This document shows, one piece after another, positions 1 through 12,022 of a DNA stretch of 64,000 bases; position 1 is the first letter of the stretch; each line of letters starts with the position of its first letter. The stretch comes from Chondrosia reniformis (lineage: Eukaryota; Porifera; Demospongiae; Chondrillida; Chondrillidae), in contig OX359190.1 of the NCBI GenBank assembly GCA_947172415.1, positions 3,844,001 to 3,908,000 on the forward strand. Reading direction: 5' to 3'. Both the position numbers and the translations under genes were made by a program. The notes below the pieces were generated by a model. That model was not told the origin of the DNA. It was given only the letters and a program-made list of their open reading frames with translations, and searched no databases.

Positions 1-591
1 CTGCACTATGCAAGGGCATACATATAAAGGAGACAAAGGATTTCAACCTGACACACAAGAAAGTGTACCGCTATTAAGTGCTCGGGGGATTACATGGTGT
101 CACAGCTCTGGCAAGAGCTATTACAGGACCCATCAAGGTGACATATACAGTGTTCAAAAAAGTTACACTATAACATTTTAATGCTAATTTTAAATAAACG
201 ACCCTATGTGAACAAGTATCATAACTGCCCTTTTATTTAATTGTACTATTATACTGTCAATGCAGGATACGAAGCATTCAAAGATGTTTCAAGCATCATC
301 TACTGTGGTCTCACAGATGATGAATCCTTACGTCCGGCTGCCAGACATAATATAAATAGCCACTTCATACATGCGGTGACACACCGGGGCTATGTAAGTT
401 TGCAATAAGGTTAGTGACATATCAAAGACAATTAATCATTGTTATGGGTCCTATTTGACACTTTAACACAGCTTGATGGTTGCAGAAGAACGTTTTTCAC
501 TATGGCCAATAAAGATCCTGAAAAGGATAGGACACCATTTCCCTCCACAGAGTGGAAAAAAACATGTCAGCAGAACATGTTATATACATAG
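1..591 (+). pseudogene. three exons of an unnamed multi-copy protein family
   Basis: Three coding pieces fit GT-AG splicing. Piece a ends at 137 before a GTGACA donor and reads ...LARAITGPIK; it needs one frameshift near base 90. Piece b (266-393) follows TGCAG and ends before GTAAGT; it reads DDESLRPAARHNINSHF and ends THRGY. Piece c (486-591) follows TTGCAG and reads MANKDPEKDRTPFP before a TAG stop. The pieces resemble, from memory, uncharacterised sponge/cnidarian proteins with an 'RHNINGHF...THRDY' core. I know no function or domain name. The 5' part lies off the window. The frameshift and the early stop in piece c suggest a decayed copy; splicing is inferred from the sites only. Confidence 0.45.
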
Positions 592-1019
592 TGTCATAAA
601 TTAGTATATTTATACTGACCTTTTGAGCTTACTGTCTTGTTGTTGTTCTTACGTAGAATATCTCTCCTCACTTTCACTTGCTGAACATGTCAAAAACCTG
701 AAGAGAAGTCAGGCCTCATTTCGACAAAGCTGTAGTTACTGAACACCCAGGTTCAAGAGGGGACAGCTGAAGGCGCAATCTCAGCCCACAAATAAAACAC
801 AACTTAACAGCATAAAGCAGCATCACTTACAACCTTATCATCACCTTGATGAAAATTTCCAGGTTTGAGCCAAATAATACTCATACCTTTATATAATAAC
901 TGAGCGACTCATTGAAAGGTACCGTATTTCCGTTAACACAAAACATGATAAATATGTGCACATGCAGATCACAATAGGCCCAAACTTACCTATTTTATGG
1001 TATTATACCTCTTTCTGTA
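592..1019. other. no gene seen
   Basis: AT-rich sequence after the exon group. I see no coding similarity, terminal inverted repeat or tandem array here. Confidence 0.4.
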
Positions 1020-1020
1020 C

Positions 1021-1243
1021 AAAGATGGACATGCTACAAATGCTACTTCAAAAGAAAATATCTTTTGGAGAACTGAGAGAGAGGGCAATGAGCTTTAGAG
1101 CTTTAGAAGCTCTTAAGGGTGCCTTTGTAAGAATTACAAGTAGCAATAATTGGCAATCAGCAAGAGATATGTTACCACATCATTCTGCTCTGGAAAGATT
1201 GATGACATTTACAAACCTCTCCTTTAAAGGTACCACATCATAA
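1021..1243 (+). CDS. unnamed conserved-looking ORF fragment
   Basis: The open frame beginning at the internal Met near 1024 reads KMDMLQMLLQKK, then ELRERAMSFRALE, KGAFVRIT and ERLMTF before a stop at 1241. It looks like a charged helical segment, and its spacing resembles a helical region of uncharacterised sponge/cnidarian proteins that I cannot name. It lies on the same strand as the exons at 1-591 and could be a further exon of that family. No catalytic motif is visible. Confidence 0.3.
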
Positions 1244-2054
1244 CATTGTAATCATGGAGAAAACAGATCATCTTACGTCACTCTTGTCTCATATAATAAT
1301 GCATACAAATTTACAAAATCTATTAAAATACAAGGTGGACGCAATGCCATGTTGTCTACAGAGTCAGCATCCATGGACAACACTACAAACAAAACCTTTT
1401 CCAGGGAAGGTTATTCAGTTTCATTTTTAAAAGCTGAGAGTACATCTCAGACAGGGGAGCAAATCAAGCGGCACCTAACCTGACTTATGTGGTGAAAATC
1501 TTGTGTTTGCATCATTTCCAAGGCTACCAGAGTGACTACTTACTCCCCTGTAGAATAATCACTTTATGTATAGATTCAAATTTCCATACATCAACATTTA
1601 AGAGCTAAAAGGTTACTGAGCATCAACAACAAGGAATGCTTTAGTAAAACGTTTCAACCCTTGTTGATGACATTCAACTCATCATGACCACAAAAAATCA
1701 TTTCTTAATCTTTAAATATAAATTTCCATAAGGTCTAGCAGTACGTTTTGCGTAGGCGTAAAGAGTATAAGTGCAAGGAGGTATACAGAATATATAGGGT
1801 TAAAATGATTTAGCTACCAATGTATATATACCTTGAAATTCCCTAATGCAGGAGATGGAGACAGAGCAGATTACCTCAATGGGCTACACTGCCAGGGAGA
1901 TTAAACGAATCTGGACAAATATTGAAGTCTTCAATTTTATAATATTATCAGATATGGAGGACAAGAATAGGGTAGAAACCAGCTTGGGCTGCTTTGATTC
2001 AGTCAAACACGCCTATTCTTAAAATGCCAAGGCCACAGGAAGCTTAAGTAAGAG
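1244..2054. other. no gene seen
   Basis: About 800 bases of AT-rich sequence with stops in all frames. No repeat structure was recognised. Confidence 0.35.
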
Positions 2055-3618
2055 TCATTCATATGTAGACATATTTATCAAAAGGAACATAAAATAGAGA
2101 TTCATTGCTACGTTGTTACGATGATAAGTAGGATTGTGAGCTTTCCGTAGCAGAAACCCCAGAACCATCAACCAGTGACTGATCAACCCACAACACCTAG
2201 TTTGCTGACCTTCAATGTTTGGTGGTGTTTCACTGGCCATTTCATCATCACTATCATTGGATTCTTCTATGGCATACTGGTGTAAAATTCTTTGCCTCTT
2301 GGCCCACTGTTTGTGCTCTTGCTGCTCTTCCACACATGCAGCTTTATGAAGAATGCGACTTTTCTTTGCCTTTGCTGATTGTTTTTTCTCCAGGTTTCTG
2401 GCTCTTTCTTGCATATCTGTCTCCCGTATTTGCTACATTCCCTCTAAAATGGGTAATCCTATCTCACTATATAACTCAACATATGGAGAATATTCTGGTC
2501 TCTTTTTCTGTTGTATGAACGATTGGCAACTCATAATAAACCCCCAATTTGTTAAGGTCATATAAGTGAGACGATGCAATGCTAGATTCTTTGATCGATA
2601 TTTTGGTAGGACACTGAATGCTGATTCACAAAGATTTGAGTGTCCCTTTCCCAATTCACTATGTATGACCTTGTTGGCATTTCTTGCCCTTGTCTCACAT
2701 TCTATCTCACATGCAAGTGAGTGTAGGGGACAGGTAATTACATTTTTGATTCCTAAGGCTTTCCCTCACAGTTCAAGTCTTCATCACATTTCCCACAAGA
2801 GCAAATAGAGGGGGGTGAAACGAGCAGAAACCATTTTCCCATGTATGTAGGCCATGTGCATGGTACTTCCCCAGTTCTCTCATTCTACTAGCATACACAG
2901 ATGCATTCATTTCTGCTTGCAAGCACACAAGAAAGTGATTTATACGAGCACTTCGAATGAAACACTCAGTAATGCCGCTGAGTGATTCTGAACTGCCAAG
3001 AGTAGTTGGGGCAACTACTTCATATCAGCCTTTGCAAGGGTGCAACATTGTCTAGCATTCCTTTAATATACTGATACGAATCTTTCACCACACTGTAATA
3101 CTGCAATACCTAAGCCCCTGGCAAGAGTCTTGTAGTCCAGCATGAGTATTTCCTGTGAGTAAAAATGCCAAAGAAACAGAGAGTGATGAAACATACCGAC
3201 GAGAACATTAAACATTATATGTAGATGAATCAAACTGTATCCGGTCTGCACTTCAACCACTGCACACATACTCAACTCTTACACCACCACCCATTCCAGA
3301 TCTCTGTACAGGCACAGGCATAAGTGTGCCTTCACACCCTGCTGTTCTGCAGTGCCTATGTGTACTTATTGTATTCTAAAACTTCTAAAGCTCGCAATTC
3401 AGTAAAAAAAACAGGCAATTCGAGGGTACTTCTCTTTCTTCTCTGCAGCTTTCAGGTGATTGAAGTACTTGTCTGCCTTTCTTGGGTGTAGGGAAGTATT
3501 CTGATCCTGAATCATCTGTAGCAAGTCTGGCCATCTCGGAAACTGTCTGTTCACCAATTACTGCTGTCATACTAGGTGGCCTAAGTTCGCAAACATTGTG
3601 CATACTCAAAAATAACAA
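2055..3618 (-). pseudogene. broken ORF of unnamed transposon-like family
   Basis: Several minus-strand pieces appear to be one decayed gene. From 2700 down the frame reads ARNANKVIHSELGKGHSN, continues through a 73-codon piece (2433-2654) ending LYSEIGLPILEGM, and after one in-frame stop continues at 2414 as MQERARNLEKKQSAK, a Lys/Gln/Arg-rich helix with EEQQEHKQWAKRQRILHQY and an acidic SNDSDDE tail. Further upstream pieces at 3063-3275 and 3385-3618 (MARLATDDSGSEYFPTPKK) share the strand but cannot be joined with certainty. The HSN...LY..IGLP pattern followed by a charged helix recalls uncharacterised, transposon-associated cnidarian/sponge proteins (possibly Mutator-like). I do not recognise a catalytic domain. 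Confidence 0.35.
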
Positions 3619-4258
3619 GCCTGAGAGTAATGGAAATGAACGACTACCTGCTCCAATACCTCATGTGGTATGACCCAACGGCACTGAGGAGGCTTCTCTG
3701 CAATCGTTTTTCTCGCTTCTTCTTCAATTTTGGCATCTCTGCATATGGCTTTATGTCAGACGTTTTGCGGTTAAATTGTTAGCATCTACTACTGTAAATT
3801 CAAAGCTATATGGGTGCATATTACCTTTGAATACCTAACTTAGTAATACGGAGCATGCAAATCCTATTGACTTTAATGCATACTAAGAATGAGTAAATGG
3901 GTACAAAGACAAACAATAAGGTAAAGAATACTACATGTACGTATATGGTTTAAACGTCAATTGATTCATACGTATGTATATTTCACTTTAAGTAAGAGTG
4001 ATTTACATTTGTAACACACCAAATATTGTCATCTTCATTTGGCATCTGATGAAGACATTGTGTAAACAATCATTACATGGAAATGACGAATACACTTCAC
4101 TTGAAATTGTCTTATTCCATCGTGACAGAACTCTGGCTTTTGACATGTTTTTGTAGACGAAGTCTTACTAACTTAGGTGATTTTTTCTATGCTCTTCTTC
4201 ATTTTCATATTACTAAATATTTGTGAAATAAGAAGTATGGAAGAGGTGTCGAATATAA
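3619..4258. other. no gene seen
   Basis: AT-rich spacer with no coding signal or repeat recognised. Confidence 0.35.
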
Positions 4259-4400
4259 AACGAGTAGTTCGAGTTTAAAACTCGTAGGGCTCCTGCCCCC
4301 GAATTTATTCGAACTACTTGACCGCATCGTTGGGCTTTGATATACTATTCTTAATCCTAACGATTGAGGATTTCGGCTACAAAGGTTAAGTAAACAAATT
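4259..4400 (+). repeat. hairpin-capped repeat, copy A1 (5' fragment)
   Basis: This is the 5' part of the family whose full copies lie at 20168 and 34854. The outer stem (GTAGTTCGAGT paired with the matching TCGAACTAC) encloses a small stem and a GGGCTCCTGCCCC hairpin. The second block, CATCGTTGG...CTAACGATTGAGGA, is present. The element then decays and the 3' hairpin is missing. Confidence 0.7.
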
Positions 4401-5289
4401 GTTAACCGCACACAAGCTTCAGATTAGGTTTATTTTAATAAAAAAGAATAATAGGTCTTTGTCGTGGTATGCGATTTGTAAACACTGTTTTTAGTAAAAA
4501 AGAGATATGGTAGGCATGGAAATTATCTTTCCATTCGAAGTTGAAACTACGCGAAATTAAGCCCAAAATTTGGAACAAAGATTGAAGCTTTACTTGGGCA
4601 ATTTCTCTGAAGTTTCAGGCGCAGTTTTAAGGTATTATTCGGTGAAGTTTTAGGTATTTTCGGTGAAGTTTTGTAGGCACTTTCAGCAAAGTTTTTCATA
4701 TTGTATAAGCGATGTAAATTAGCAGAACATAACTAACTAAAGGTGCAATATTGAAGTGATACTTACATGAAATTCGTATATTTAACACCTAACACTTAGA
4801 GAATTTCGATTGGACATTTTGCGTAGTTTAAAGGAAAATTTTATCGTAGTTGTAGGGATGTTTTTGTTGTCACATTAGGAATATATTCTCAACTCTTTGT
4901 GTTTGTTTACTCTGTTACTTTGTTTGTTTGTAAAAAATCATATCATTAAGTTAAATCAATTTAATGGAGGTTCAACAGCACCTTTCCACTCTTTAATATC
5001 AAGGGCATAGATAACTTTTGGGGGCTAGTCCTGAAATATTTGGGGATGACATCTCCACTTCATTTTAATTTAGCTATGTTACTTACTTGTGTAGTATTAT
5101 TCTATCTATCTTTTATGTCTATTATTGATTTATTTTGTATTTTGTCAATCCAATCATTACTATCAATGATTACAAAATGGGATATAAATAGTGTAAATGT
5201 AAAAGATGAAGTAACTATTTAAACAGGATATTGTTGTTCGATGTGTGCACTTTGGCTTTGAAAAGCTTCACTTTTTGATACCACATACC
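4401..5289. other. no gene; degenerate short tandem motif
   Basis: About 890 bases without coding signal. Around 4605-4695 a motif close to TTCGGTGAAGTTTTAGG recurs about four times with changes, which looks like a decayed minisatellite. Confidence 0.4.
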
Positions 5290-6018
5290 GCTCCCACCAC
5301 AGGAACTCATCCAGGTAGGATGGTAGCTGTTCTTCCGAAACCCCTCTTATATTTTTAATTTATTCTTCCTTCTATTCCAATAACTTTCAATGTTCTGTGT
5401 GTGGGTCCCAGTAGGACCCATAAAGTTAAGGCTATTATTTACAGTTCTGTGGGCAGCTACATTGGGTAGCTATCCAAGATTGTTGTATGCTCTGCATTCA
5501 TCAGAGGCAATAATGGTGGCAGGATTCACGTGCGCTTGAACCCAAACACCCATCGTTCCTGCCTTGGAAGTCTGCCCTTGTGATTCTGTGTATACATAAG
5601 TACATTTGGAATGTTAATTTAATTTTAAAGTTAAATTCTTTTTCAATCATCCTTTCTTGTAATTTTATATACCTTAGGTTTGTGGGAAAACAGAGACTCA
5701 TCTATGAACCACCACCCCTTGGCCTAAAAGGAGAATCTGCAGAAAACACAGCTTAGTGAAACACACCTCCTGAAACCACTGGTGTGCTGCACATGCCGTG
5801 TTCTCAGTGACCTCTATTTGGGCAGCAGCAGTTGTCACAGCTATCTCGAAGGCCGACCACTGCATGAGGAGGAGCCACTTCTGCAGCGTCGGCTTAGATT
5901 TACTGAAGAAGCTCCCCTCCCTCAGTGGCACACTTGTGACTTGCAGGACATCTCCATCTATGTGATAATTACATAAACAGTAGTACTCGCTATGTATGGA
6001 TGGCTCTGGTTGTTTCAT
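5290..6018 (-). pseudogene. Merlin/ISXO2-like transposase relic
   Basis: Cut-and-paste DDE transposase related to Merlin and bacterial ISXO2/IS1016. Starting at 6018 the minus strand reads YYCLCNYHIDGDVLQVTS (degraded zinc-ribbon region), then LREGSFFSKSKPTLQKW, the HTH-like linker typical of the family, then LLLGQGVVVHR, where the first catalytic region should give an ID/E motif. After frameshifts it continues as AHVNPATIIASDECRAYNN (second catalytic Asp in ASDE), VNNSLNFM and TGTHTQNIESYWN (NIESYW carries the third acidic residue), ending near a YLDEFLW-type tail at about 5300. The family call is secure from this motif order. At least three frame breaks mean no active enzyme. No terminal repeats were found. 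Confidence 0.75.
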
Positions 6019-6028
6019 TTTCCCTATA

Positions 6029-6436
6029 CAGTGTCACCTGCTTATTTAACCGCCGGATAATAGGCCAAACCGCTAATCCGTCTGAGTTTGTATAGAAGGA
6101 GTTCATTTGCATACTAGAAATATCTATTTAATCCGCCAACCGCCATTATTTTCTCACCTCAATTGCAAATTTAAAGGTGTTTTCCACCTTCGTAATCTGC
6201 CGCTTACATCATGATTTTAATTGTATGAAGTAAATCTTAGAGATGGCCTCTAAGCGTTCCAAAACTGATTTGAAAATCGCCCGATATATGACTATACGAG
6301 GAAGAATTTGATAGCAACGCAGGAGCAAATATCATTTATAATTATATTTAGCTGGCTATAAATATTATTGCATAATGAGGATATTCAGTTAATATGCGGA
6401 AGTCAATATTCTGCCAAAAAATCCTTGAACGAATAG
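6029..6436 (+). mobile_element. Tigger-like element, 5' part, copy 1
   Basis: Begins after TA with CAGTGTCACCTGCTTA and is alignable by eye over about 400 bases with the complete MITE at 14066-14409. It keeps a start of a transposase frame at 6243 (MASKRSKTDLKIARYM, then a stop at 6308). The right inverted end of the 14.1 kb copy is not seen here, so this copy is 3'-truncated or diverged. Confidence 0.6.
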
Positions 6437-6622
6437 TGGCTTTTGGACTACTTCTTTAGCGTAAATACTCCAAATTTTCCGCACTGTATCCTTTTGTAGA
6501 AGCGAAGGTGATAACGTTATTATTGAGCATAACTTTTCGTGGCATAAGAGTCAAGGCTTCAATATATTCACCATTTTAATGAAGTCATATTCAGTCGAAA
6601 ATTGTGAAACCAAAATGGTATA

Positions 6623-7198
6623 CAGTTAAACCTCGATAAAGCGAACACAGTTAATGCGTAACACCGGTTAAGACGAACATATGCTCAGTCCCAGCTTTGT
6701 TACCATATAAATGTGTATAAATAAAGACTGCTTAGGATGAACACAGTTAACACGAAATCTTGGTTAGTACGTATGCATTCCTTGCCAACCTTTTCAAATA
6801 TATAACACATACACTTCCAGCCGCTGTTCATTTTTTACCAGCTATGGCTGCTAAGCAATCTTCTCTAACCCTGTCCAAGAAATTGGACATTTTAGCTGCT
6901 GTCGATAAGAAGAACACCACTATGACACAAATCGCAAAAACATTTGGTATTACCAAGACTACCTTATCGACCATCTTAAGGAACAAGGACAACATTAAGG
7001 AGGCATTTGAACAGTCTAAGTTCGAGCCTGGATGAAAGTATTTCAGGACAGCAGTGTACTAAGATCTAGAGGAAGCGTTCGTTAAGTGGATTGCTCAAGC
7101 AAGGAGTCTGAATATGCCATTTTCTGGGACATTAATTGTGGAAAAGGCTGATTCCTTAGCCAAGAAGTTCAGACATTCCAGCACTCCCAAGAGGTTTT
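6623..7198 (+). pseudogene. Tigger/pogo transposase N-terminal relic
   Basis: A second Tigger-type 5' end (TA then CAGTTAAACCTCGATAAAG) is followed at 6844 by MAAKQSSLTLSKKLDIL and IAKTFGITKTTLSTIL, the CENP-B/pogo N-terminal helix-turn-helix. The frame stops at 7033, but relic coding continues as FVKWIAQARSLNMP and EKADSLAKKF up to about 7195, the second (CENP-B type) DNA-binding region. No DDE catalytic part follows. The family call is firm; the copy is a truncated pseudogene. Confidence 0.75.
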
Positions 7199-7423
7199 AA
7201 CCTCAAACTACTTGTTTAATAATGCTTATATTCACCTTATAGGAAAACTACTCCTTCTATAGAAAGTATAAATAGAAGTCCGTTAAAATACTTACAAGTG
7301 AATGAAGTGGGAAGATGTAATGCATGCTCAAAACCTAAGCATTTATTTAGAAAGAATGATATAGTGTCTCTCCTGGTAGTCCTAACACCAATCATCCTAA
7401 TTCATATACTATCAAAAGCATTA

Positions 7424-7975
7424 GAGTGTAACCTCTCTAAGACGGACACCATCGGGACATAGCCATGTGTCCATTATATGGAGGGTGTCCTTTATTCAGA
7501 GGTTTTTGTTTTAAGTTTAAGTTTATAGATAGAGATATACTGCGTACAATCGCACCGGCTGTATCTCACTTACTGAAAAGAAGCACTAATAAAGCCGCGG
7601 TTGAAGTTATTGTAGCTGCTGTTAGTCGTAGCGCAGGATATGGCATAGATTTTATGGCACACAAGACTACATTGATAGACTCCAAGAAGTTATCATGCCG
7701 TAGAAATAGAATAGCAATTTTTTTAATAAACTGGTGCTAATCACGTGTCCGAGAAAATAGCGCAAGCGTCTACAATCTCCGTTATCAGAGGTTCTTTTGT
7801 ATTGTGTCGGTCAAACGGGGAGTATTTTGTTGTCTGTTTTACGGGTTAGAGAGGTGTCCGTTTTTGGAGGTTTTTTTGTACAGAGATTACCGGATATCGT
7901 TCGGGACCTGCGTAAGTGTCCGTTTTATCGCAAGTGTCCGCCATTGGGAGGTGTCCGTTAATGGAGGTTCCACTG
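7424..7975. mobile_element. MITE with Tigger-like ends
   Basis: About 552 bases flanked by TA on both sides. The left end reads GAGTGTAACCTCTCTAAGA, and the right end, reverse-complemented, reads CAGTGGAACCTCCATTAAC; both then contain repeated CGGACAC(C) blocks pointing inward. This is the usual plan of pogo/Tigger nonautonomous elements. It has no transposase; open frames inside it are not meaningful. Confidence 0.6.
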
Positions 7976-8676
7976 TAATCTTCAATGACTCCGTTACTAT
8001 ATCTTCCCACTCCCGTTATTGGCTGCTCACCCCTTTAAGGTGCATAGTTTGCCTAATCTAAGGACGATTAAAGTTGCAGTTGATCGCTTTCGATCTTAGA
8101 ACAATCCTGTAATAAATTAATAAACACTAGAGGTGCTAATTAGTACTATAATAGAATGTCTTTATGGCTTACCATTGTAAAATGCCCTAAGACCATCTTA
8201 CTTTTGGTTGTGTAGCTTCTACAAGTTGAATTGTATTTCATGATTGAAAACTAGAAGTTTAAATAATACAAAAACGAATAACAATGGCCAAAAATTTTAC
8301 ACTTCCGTTATGCTTATATTAATGAATAAATCTATAGACAGTGATAGTCAGACTGTTTCACATATTGGAAAGGCTACCAGCTAAAGGATAAAATCTGATT
8401 TTGTTGAAGGAATAGCAAGGAAACAAAAGGAATTATTATCGTGAAAATTGGTACAGCCATTTTACTTTAGTAAATGCTAGCATAAACTTGCATTTTTCTC
8501 TAAACTGATATGTAATTTAGTTTTTTTCATTGTAATTTATTTTATTTTATTTCTATTTATACATAAAACACTGCTTGTTTTTAAGATATTAAGTAACTAA
8601 TTGTTGTACAAATGATATAACCTATCGAATAATATAAATTTCATCAAAATATGGCCATTTCTCGGGGCTACCGTTG

Positions 8677-8993
8677 CAGTGGCGGATCGAGAAACTTATT
8701 TTGGATGGTGCACACATCAGGCACAGGAAGCAATTAGATTGCACAAGACGTCAAAGAAAGATGGAGTTCAGCAAAAAGGAAGAGAGTAATAGAACGTTTT
8801 AGACTACTGCATAGTCTAAGTACATCATGAAGCTTCATACGATGTACTTAGACTATGCAGTAGTCTAAAACTGGTTAGTTACCGTTTCTAATGTTTAGTT
8901 AAAATTGTTTTTGTGCTAGTAATAATGGTAATTCTTAAGAAAAAAATAGAAGCTTGTCTGGGCACCCCAGGCACCACCCTAGATCCGCCACTG
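8677..8993. mobile_element. CAGTGGCGG-ended MITE with internal palindrome
   Basis: A 317-base element with inverted ends CAGTGGCGGATC...GATCCGCCACTG and a direct CGTTG on each side (8672-8676 and 8994-8998), consistent with a 5-base target duplication. It contains a perfect 30-bp inverted repeat at 8797-8826/8841-8870. The superfamily is undecided: the ends recall hAT- or CACTA-like MITEs, but the short duplication does not fit hAT's usual 8 bases. Confidence 0.65.
8797..8870. repeat. perfect 30-bp stem with 14-base spacer
   Basis: Arms 8797-8826 and 8841-8870 are exact reverse complements. Each arm holds its own near-palindrome (TAGACTACTGCATAGTCTA), and the spacer contains ATGAAGCTTCAT, itself a perfect palindrome. 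It lies in the middle of the MITE at 8677-8993. Confidence 0.9.
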
Positions 8994-10752
8994 CGTTGAT
9001 TACCCAAGGAGCCATAAAGGGGTGAGCAGCTGATAAAGGGTTTAAGGAGATGGAAATTGTGTATTTAGCAGGAGTAGAAAACTAACATGCAAAAATGTAA
9101 GACAATTATCAGTCACATGTACACTATACCTTGGTCCTCATATAACTGAAAGCAGTGTGGATGAAAACATTCAGAAAACCCAAATGGATAAAGATAAAAC
9201 TTGGGGCACTTTTCAAGAGATATTGGTATTTTCTCATTTATTACAGACAAGGGTGTTGTCATATGATGTACCTCGTAAAATGTGGGGTGTTCACAGTCGG
9301 GTTTTTATCGAGGATTTCTCAAGCGTTTCACTTGATTAGTGGAGTGCCTCAACCTTAATCCTATAGAGTGTTGACGTTACTTTCCGTGTGTACCTTAGGT
9401 TGCTATAGTAGACGATTTTACTCAAATGTCAATCTACCTTCAACATCCTCTAAATCGTAATGTTAGGTGCCATGTTGTATCAATTGTTGAAGAGTTGGAG
9501 AGCACATATCCACTAAAAAGATCTAACCTCTACACCTAAATATCCAACAGAAATGCTTTCAATACTATCTACCACTTCATGAGCTTTCAATTGATGAACA
9601 GATGGTTACAAACAAATATTTGGAATAACAAAATTTAGTAAATGCCTCAAAACACCAGTCTAAAATTTATTGCTAAAACATAAAAACAAGCACCTTCAAA
9701 CAACCAAAATAGTCTCATTTACATCCCACTTCCTGCCTCGATTTTAAACTATAAGGTAACAGAAACATTGTCAACCACTTCAACATTCTTCCATTATATC
9801 ATCCTATAAACGCTATATTATCCTCATTCTTAGTATAATCAAAAATTCCTCTTGTACAGTGATCAAAATGCATTTGAAAGACTGTCACATCATCATTTAA
9901 AACTTGAAACATATATCTTACCCCCGCATTTGGGAAGTAGTGTGGGCCATCAGATTCAGATTGATAAAATATAAAAAATAAGTTTAAAATTCCAAAGAAA
10001 GGAAGTACTGTAAACAAGAAATCCTAATTAAAAACTTGTCAAACTGCTTAGTAGTAGCTTAAGCAATTATGTGAACATAGCTTACGTCATAAAACGTCTC
10101 ATAACTACGTCATAAATACCTTGTGACATTGGTGTGACACAAGCTAGAGCAATAGTCTTTGAAGATGGATGAATTCGTTTTCAATAGGTGGAGATCTAAA
10201 TGAAGTTCTCCACTCCCAAAATTTAATGGCTCATTGACAAAAGATAATACTAAATTTTCACCAGGTATACTTTTGATAGCTTCCTAAATTACCAACACGT
10301 GCAGGGGTCTGTGTGTTATTCCTTGCTAGAATCTCTAAAATATTGCACATCCCTTGAAAAAGCATTTGAAAAGTATGCGTGCTGAAAAATTGATATAACC
10401 GGGGGAAATATTTTGAGACCGTTATCATGACTTTAAAGAGGAACTGACATTCAAAAAAGTTGGCTTTAAAAGTTAGGGTTTGATACATAACAAATAGAAA
10501 TGGGTGTGTTTTTTGCAACTGGCACTTCGTTTGGCAGAAACCATAAAACCATACCCAAAATTTATAGCAGAGGTTGCTGGGCATAGCTTCTAAGAGGACC
10601 TTGCTTCCAGATGCTGTTCCCAGCATTTTCAACTTCCCAAGGCAACAACATGCTAAAAACGTCCCTTGAGTGAGGGTAGAGTTCTTACTAAGAGATCCAG
10701 AGAAGAACTAGACAGCTAAAATCTCAAACTGCTTTTCTAGAATTATATACTG
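8994..10752. other. no gene seen
   Basis: About 1.75 kb of AT-rich sequence. Short open frames (9155-9358, 9799-10017, 10258-10632) show no recognisable motif and I do not call them genes. A 20-base block at 9015 is inverted relative to 8020 (GCTGCTCACCCCTTTA core). Confidence 0.35.
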
Positions 10753-11640
10753 AATGGACGACGACCCTCTAAACTCTACCTTAGATGATACGTTTGAAGA
10801 AGACCAGAGTTGATTGACTGTGAAGGGTCTCATGAGTGTTCATCTAAAGAAGGAAAGTTCATTGTATTCGAATCAGCCTAGTTCCCTTTATTAAGACATT
10901 GTAGATCATGTGGGCAGAATACCGCTTTGAGCACTTCTATGTGTGGTACACTACTGGTTATCAAGGGAAATTGTCCTGGTGACCATACATTATATTGGCA
11001 GTCTCAACCTCTTGTAGGTGTATAAGGCGCCTGCAGGTAATTTATTGTTAGCAGGTGCCATACTGTTTTCTAGGCTAACATATACTAAATTTTTCACTAT
11101 AGCCAACGTACTTTATATAGAATGCAAGAGGCACGATTATTCCCTATAATAAATTCATTCTACAAAGAGACCCAGATTGTAATAACTGCAATACTAAAAA
11201 TGAGGGTGCTCTCAAGTTTTCTGGTGATGGCCGTTGTGATATAATCCTGGATATTGTGCAAAGTATTGTACATATTCTTTGATGGACAATTCATCAGGTC
11301 TCAACTTAGATTACAGTATGGTATAGGTCACTGACACTGGCAGCTCAGGAACTATGGAGAAATAGGGCTTGAGACAATGCCTTAACACGGTTCTTAATGA
11401 ATTTAATTTAAATGTTTGCACCCTTGCTAATGATAGACACAACAAATATCTACCTTTGTAAGAGCAGATTACCCAAATATTGAACATCAATGTGATGATT
11501 GGCATATTAGCAAAAGTATCACAAAGAAGCTGAACAAAGAGGGCAATAAAAGCGACCATGGTAGTCTGCTACCTTGGATTCATTCCATATCAAACCACTT
11601 CTGGTGGTCGGCACAGAGCTGCGACTTAAACCCTGGTTGA
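10753..11640 (+). pseudogene. DDE transposase-like relic (possibly Kolobok-type)
   Basis: A heavily decayed coding track begins at the ATG at 10753 (MDDDPLNSTLDDTFEEDQS, stop), then KFIVFES, HCRSCGQ, GNCPGDHTLYWQSQPLV, FPIINSFYKETQ, GDGRCD near 11225, GSSGTMEK.GLRQCL near 11335, then LANDRHNKYLPL and SGGRHRA. The order 'WHSQP... GDGRCD... GNS..ME..GL... TDRH' is that of a large family of sponge/cnidarian transposase-like proteins, which I tentatively link to Kolobok. Stops and shifts occur every few dozen codons, so this is a fossil. The family name is uncertain; the fossil coding track is well supported. Confidence 0.45.
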
Positions 11641-12022
11641 TCTTACATTTCAAGAACAGCAAAATTTAGACTATCCGAACTTAATCTACCTTCAAACATA
11701 GCTAAAGTTCCAGGCCCTAACACATTTTGGAAGTTATTTTATTGTAATGTTTATTTCATACATCACAAAGTATATACTTGCTTAAACTTGTTTTTAACTA
11801 CCATTGATACTCTAGATTGGCTAAATGTTCTTTAAATTCTACATATACTCCTGATTGCTCTGGAAAGGAATTCCTAATGGCTATTACAGCGCAAGATAGT
11901 ATTACTCTACGTACTCTTCTCCCCAGCTTGGAATGTGTGTACCATGTAAGAGCACTTGTGGGTATGGGTATTGAAGAAGAATATTCAATCAGTTAAACAC
12001 CTATACGTAATTATATGTATAT
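11641..12022. other. no gene seen
   Basis: AT-rich stretch with no coding or repeat signal recognised. Confidence 0.35.

Noticed and set aside
5290-6018. Bacterial IS (ISXO2) contamination or recent transfer
   Set aside because: Composition matches the surroundings, the copy is decayed, and Merlin elements of this kind are native to animals.
7424-7975. Open frame at 7465-7740 as a gene
   Set aside because: It lies inside a MITE and shows no motif; length is compatible with chance.
10258-10632. 124-codon minus-strand ORF as a gene
   Set aside because: No motif, no splice context and no similarity that I recognise; such lengths arise by chance in 64 kb.
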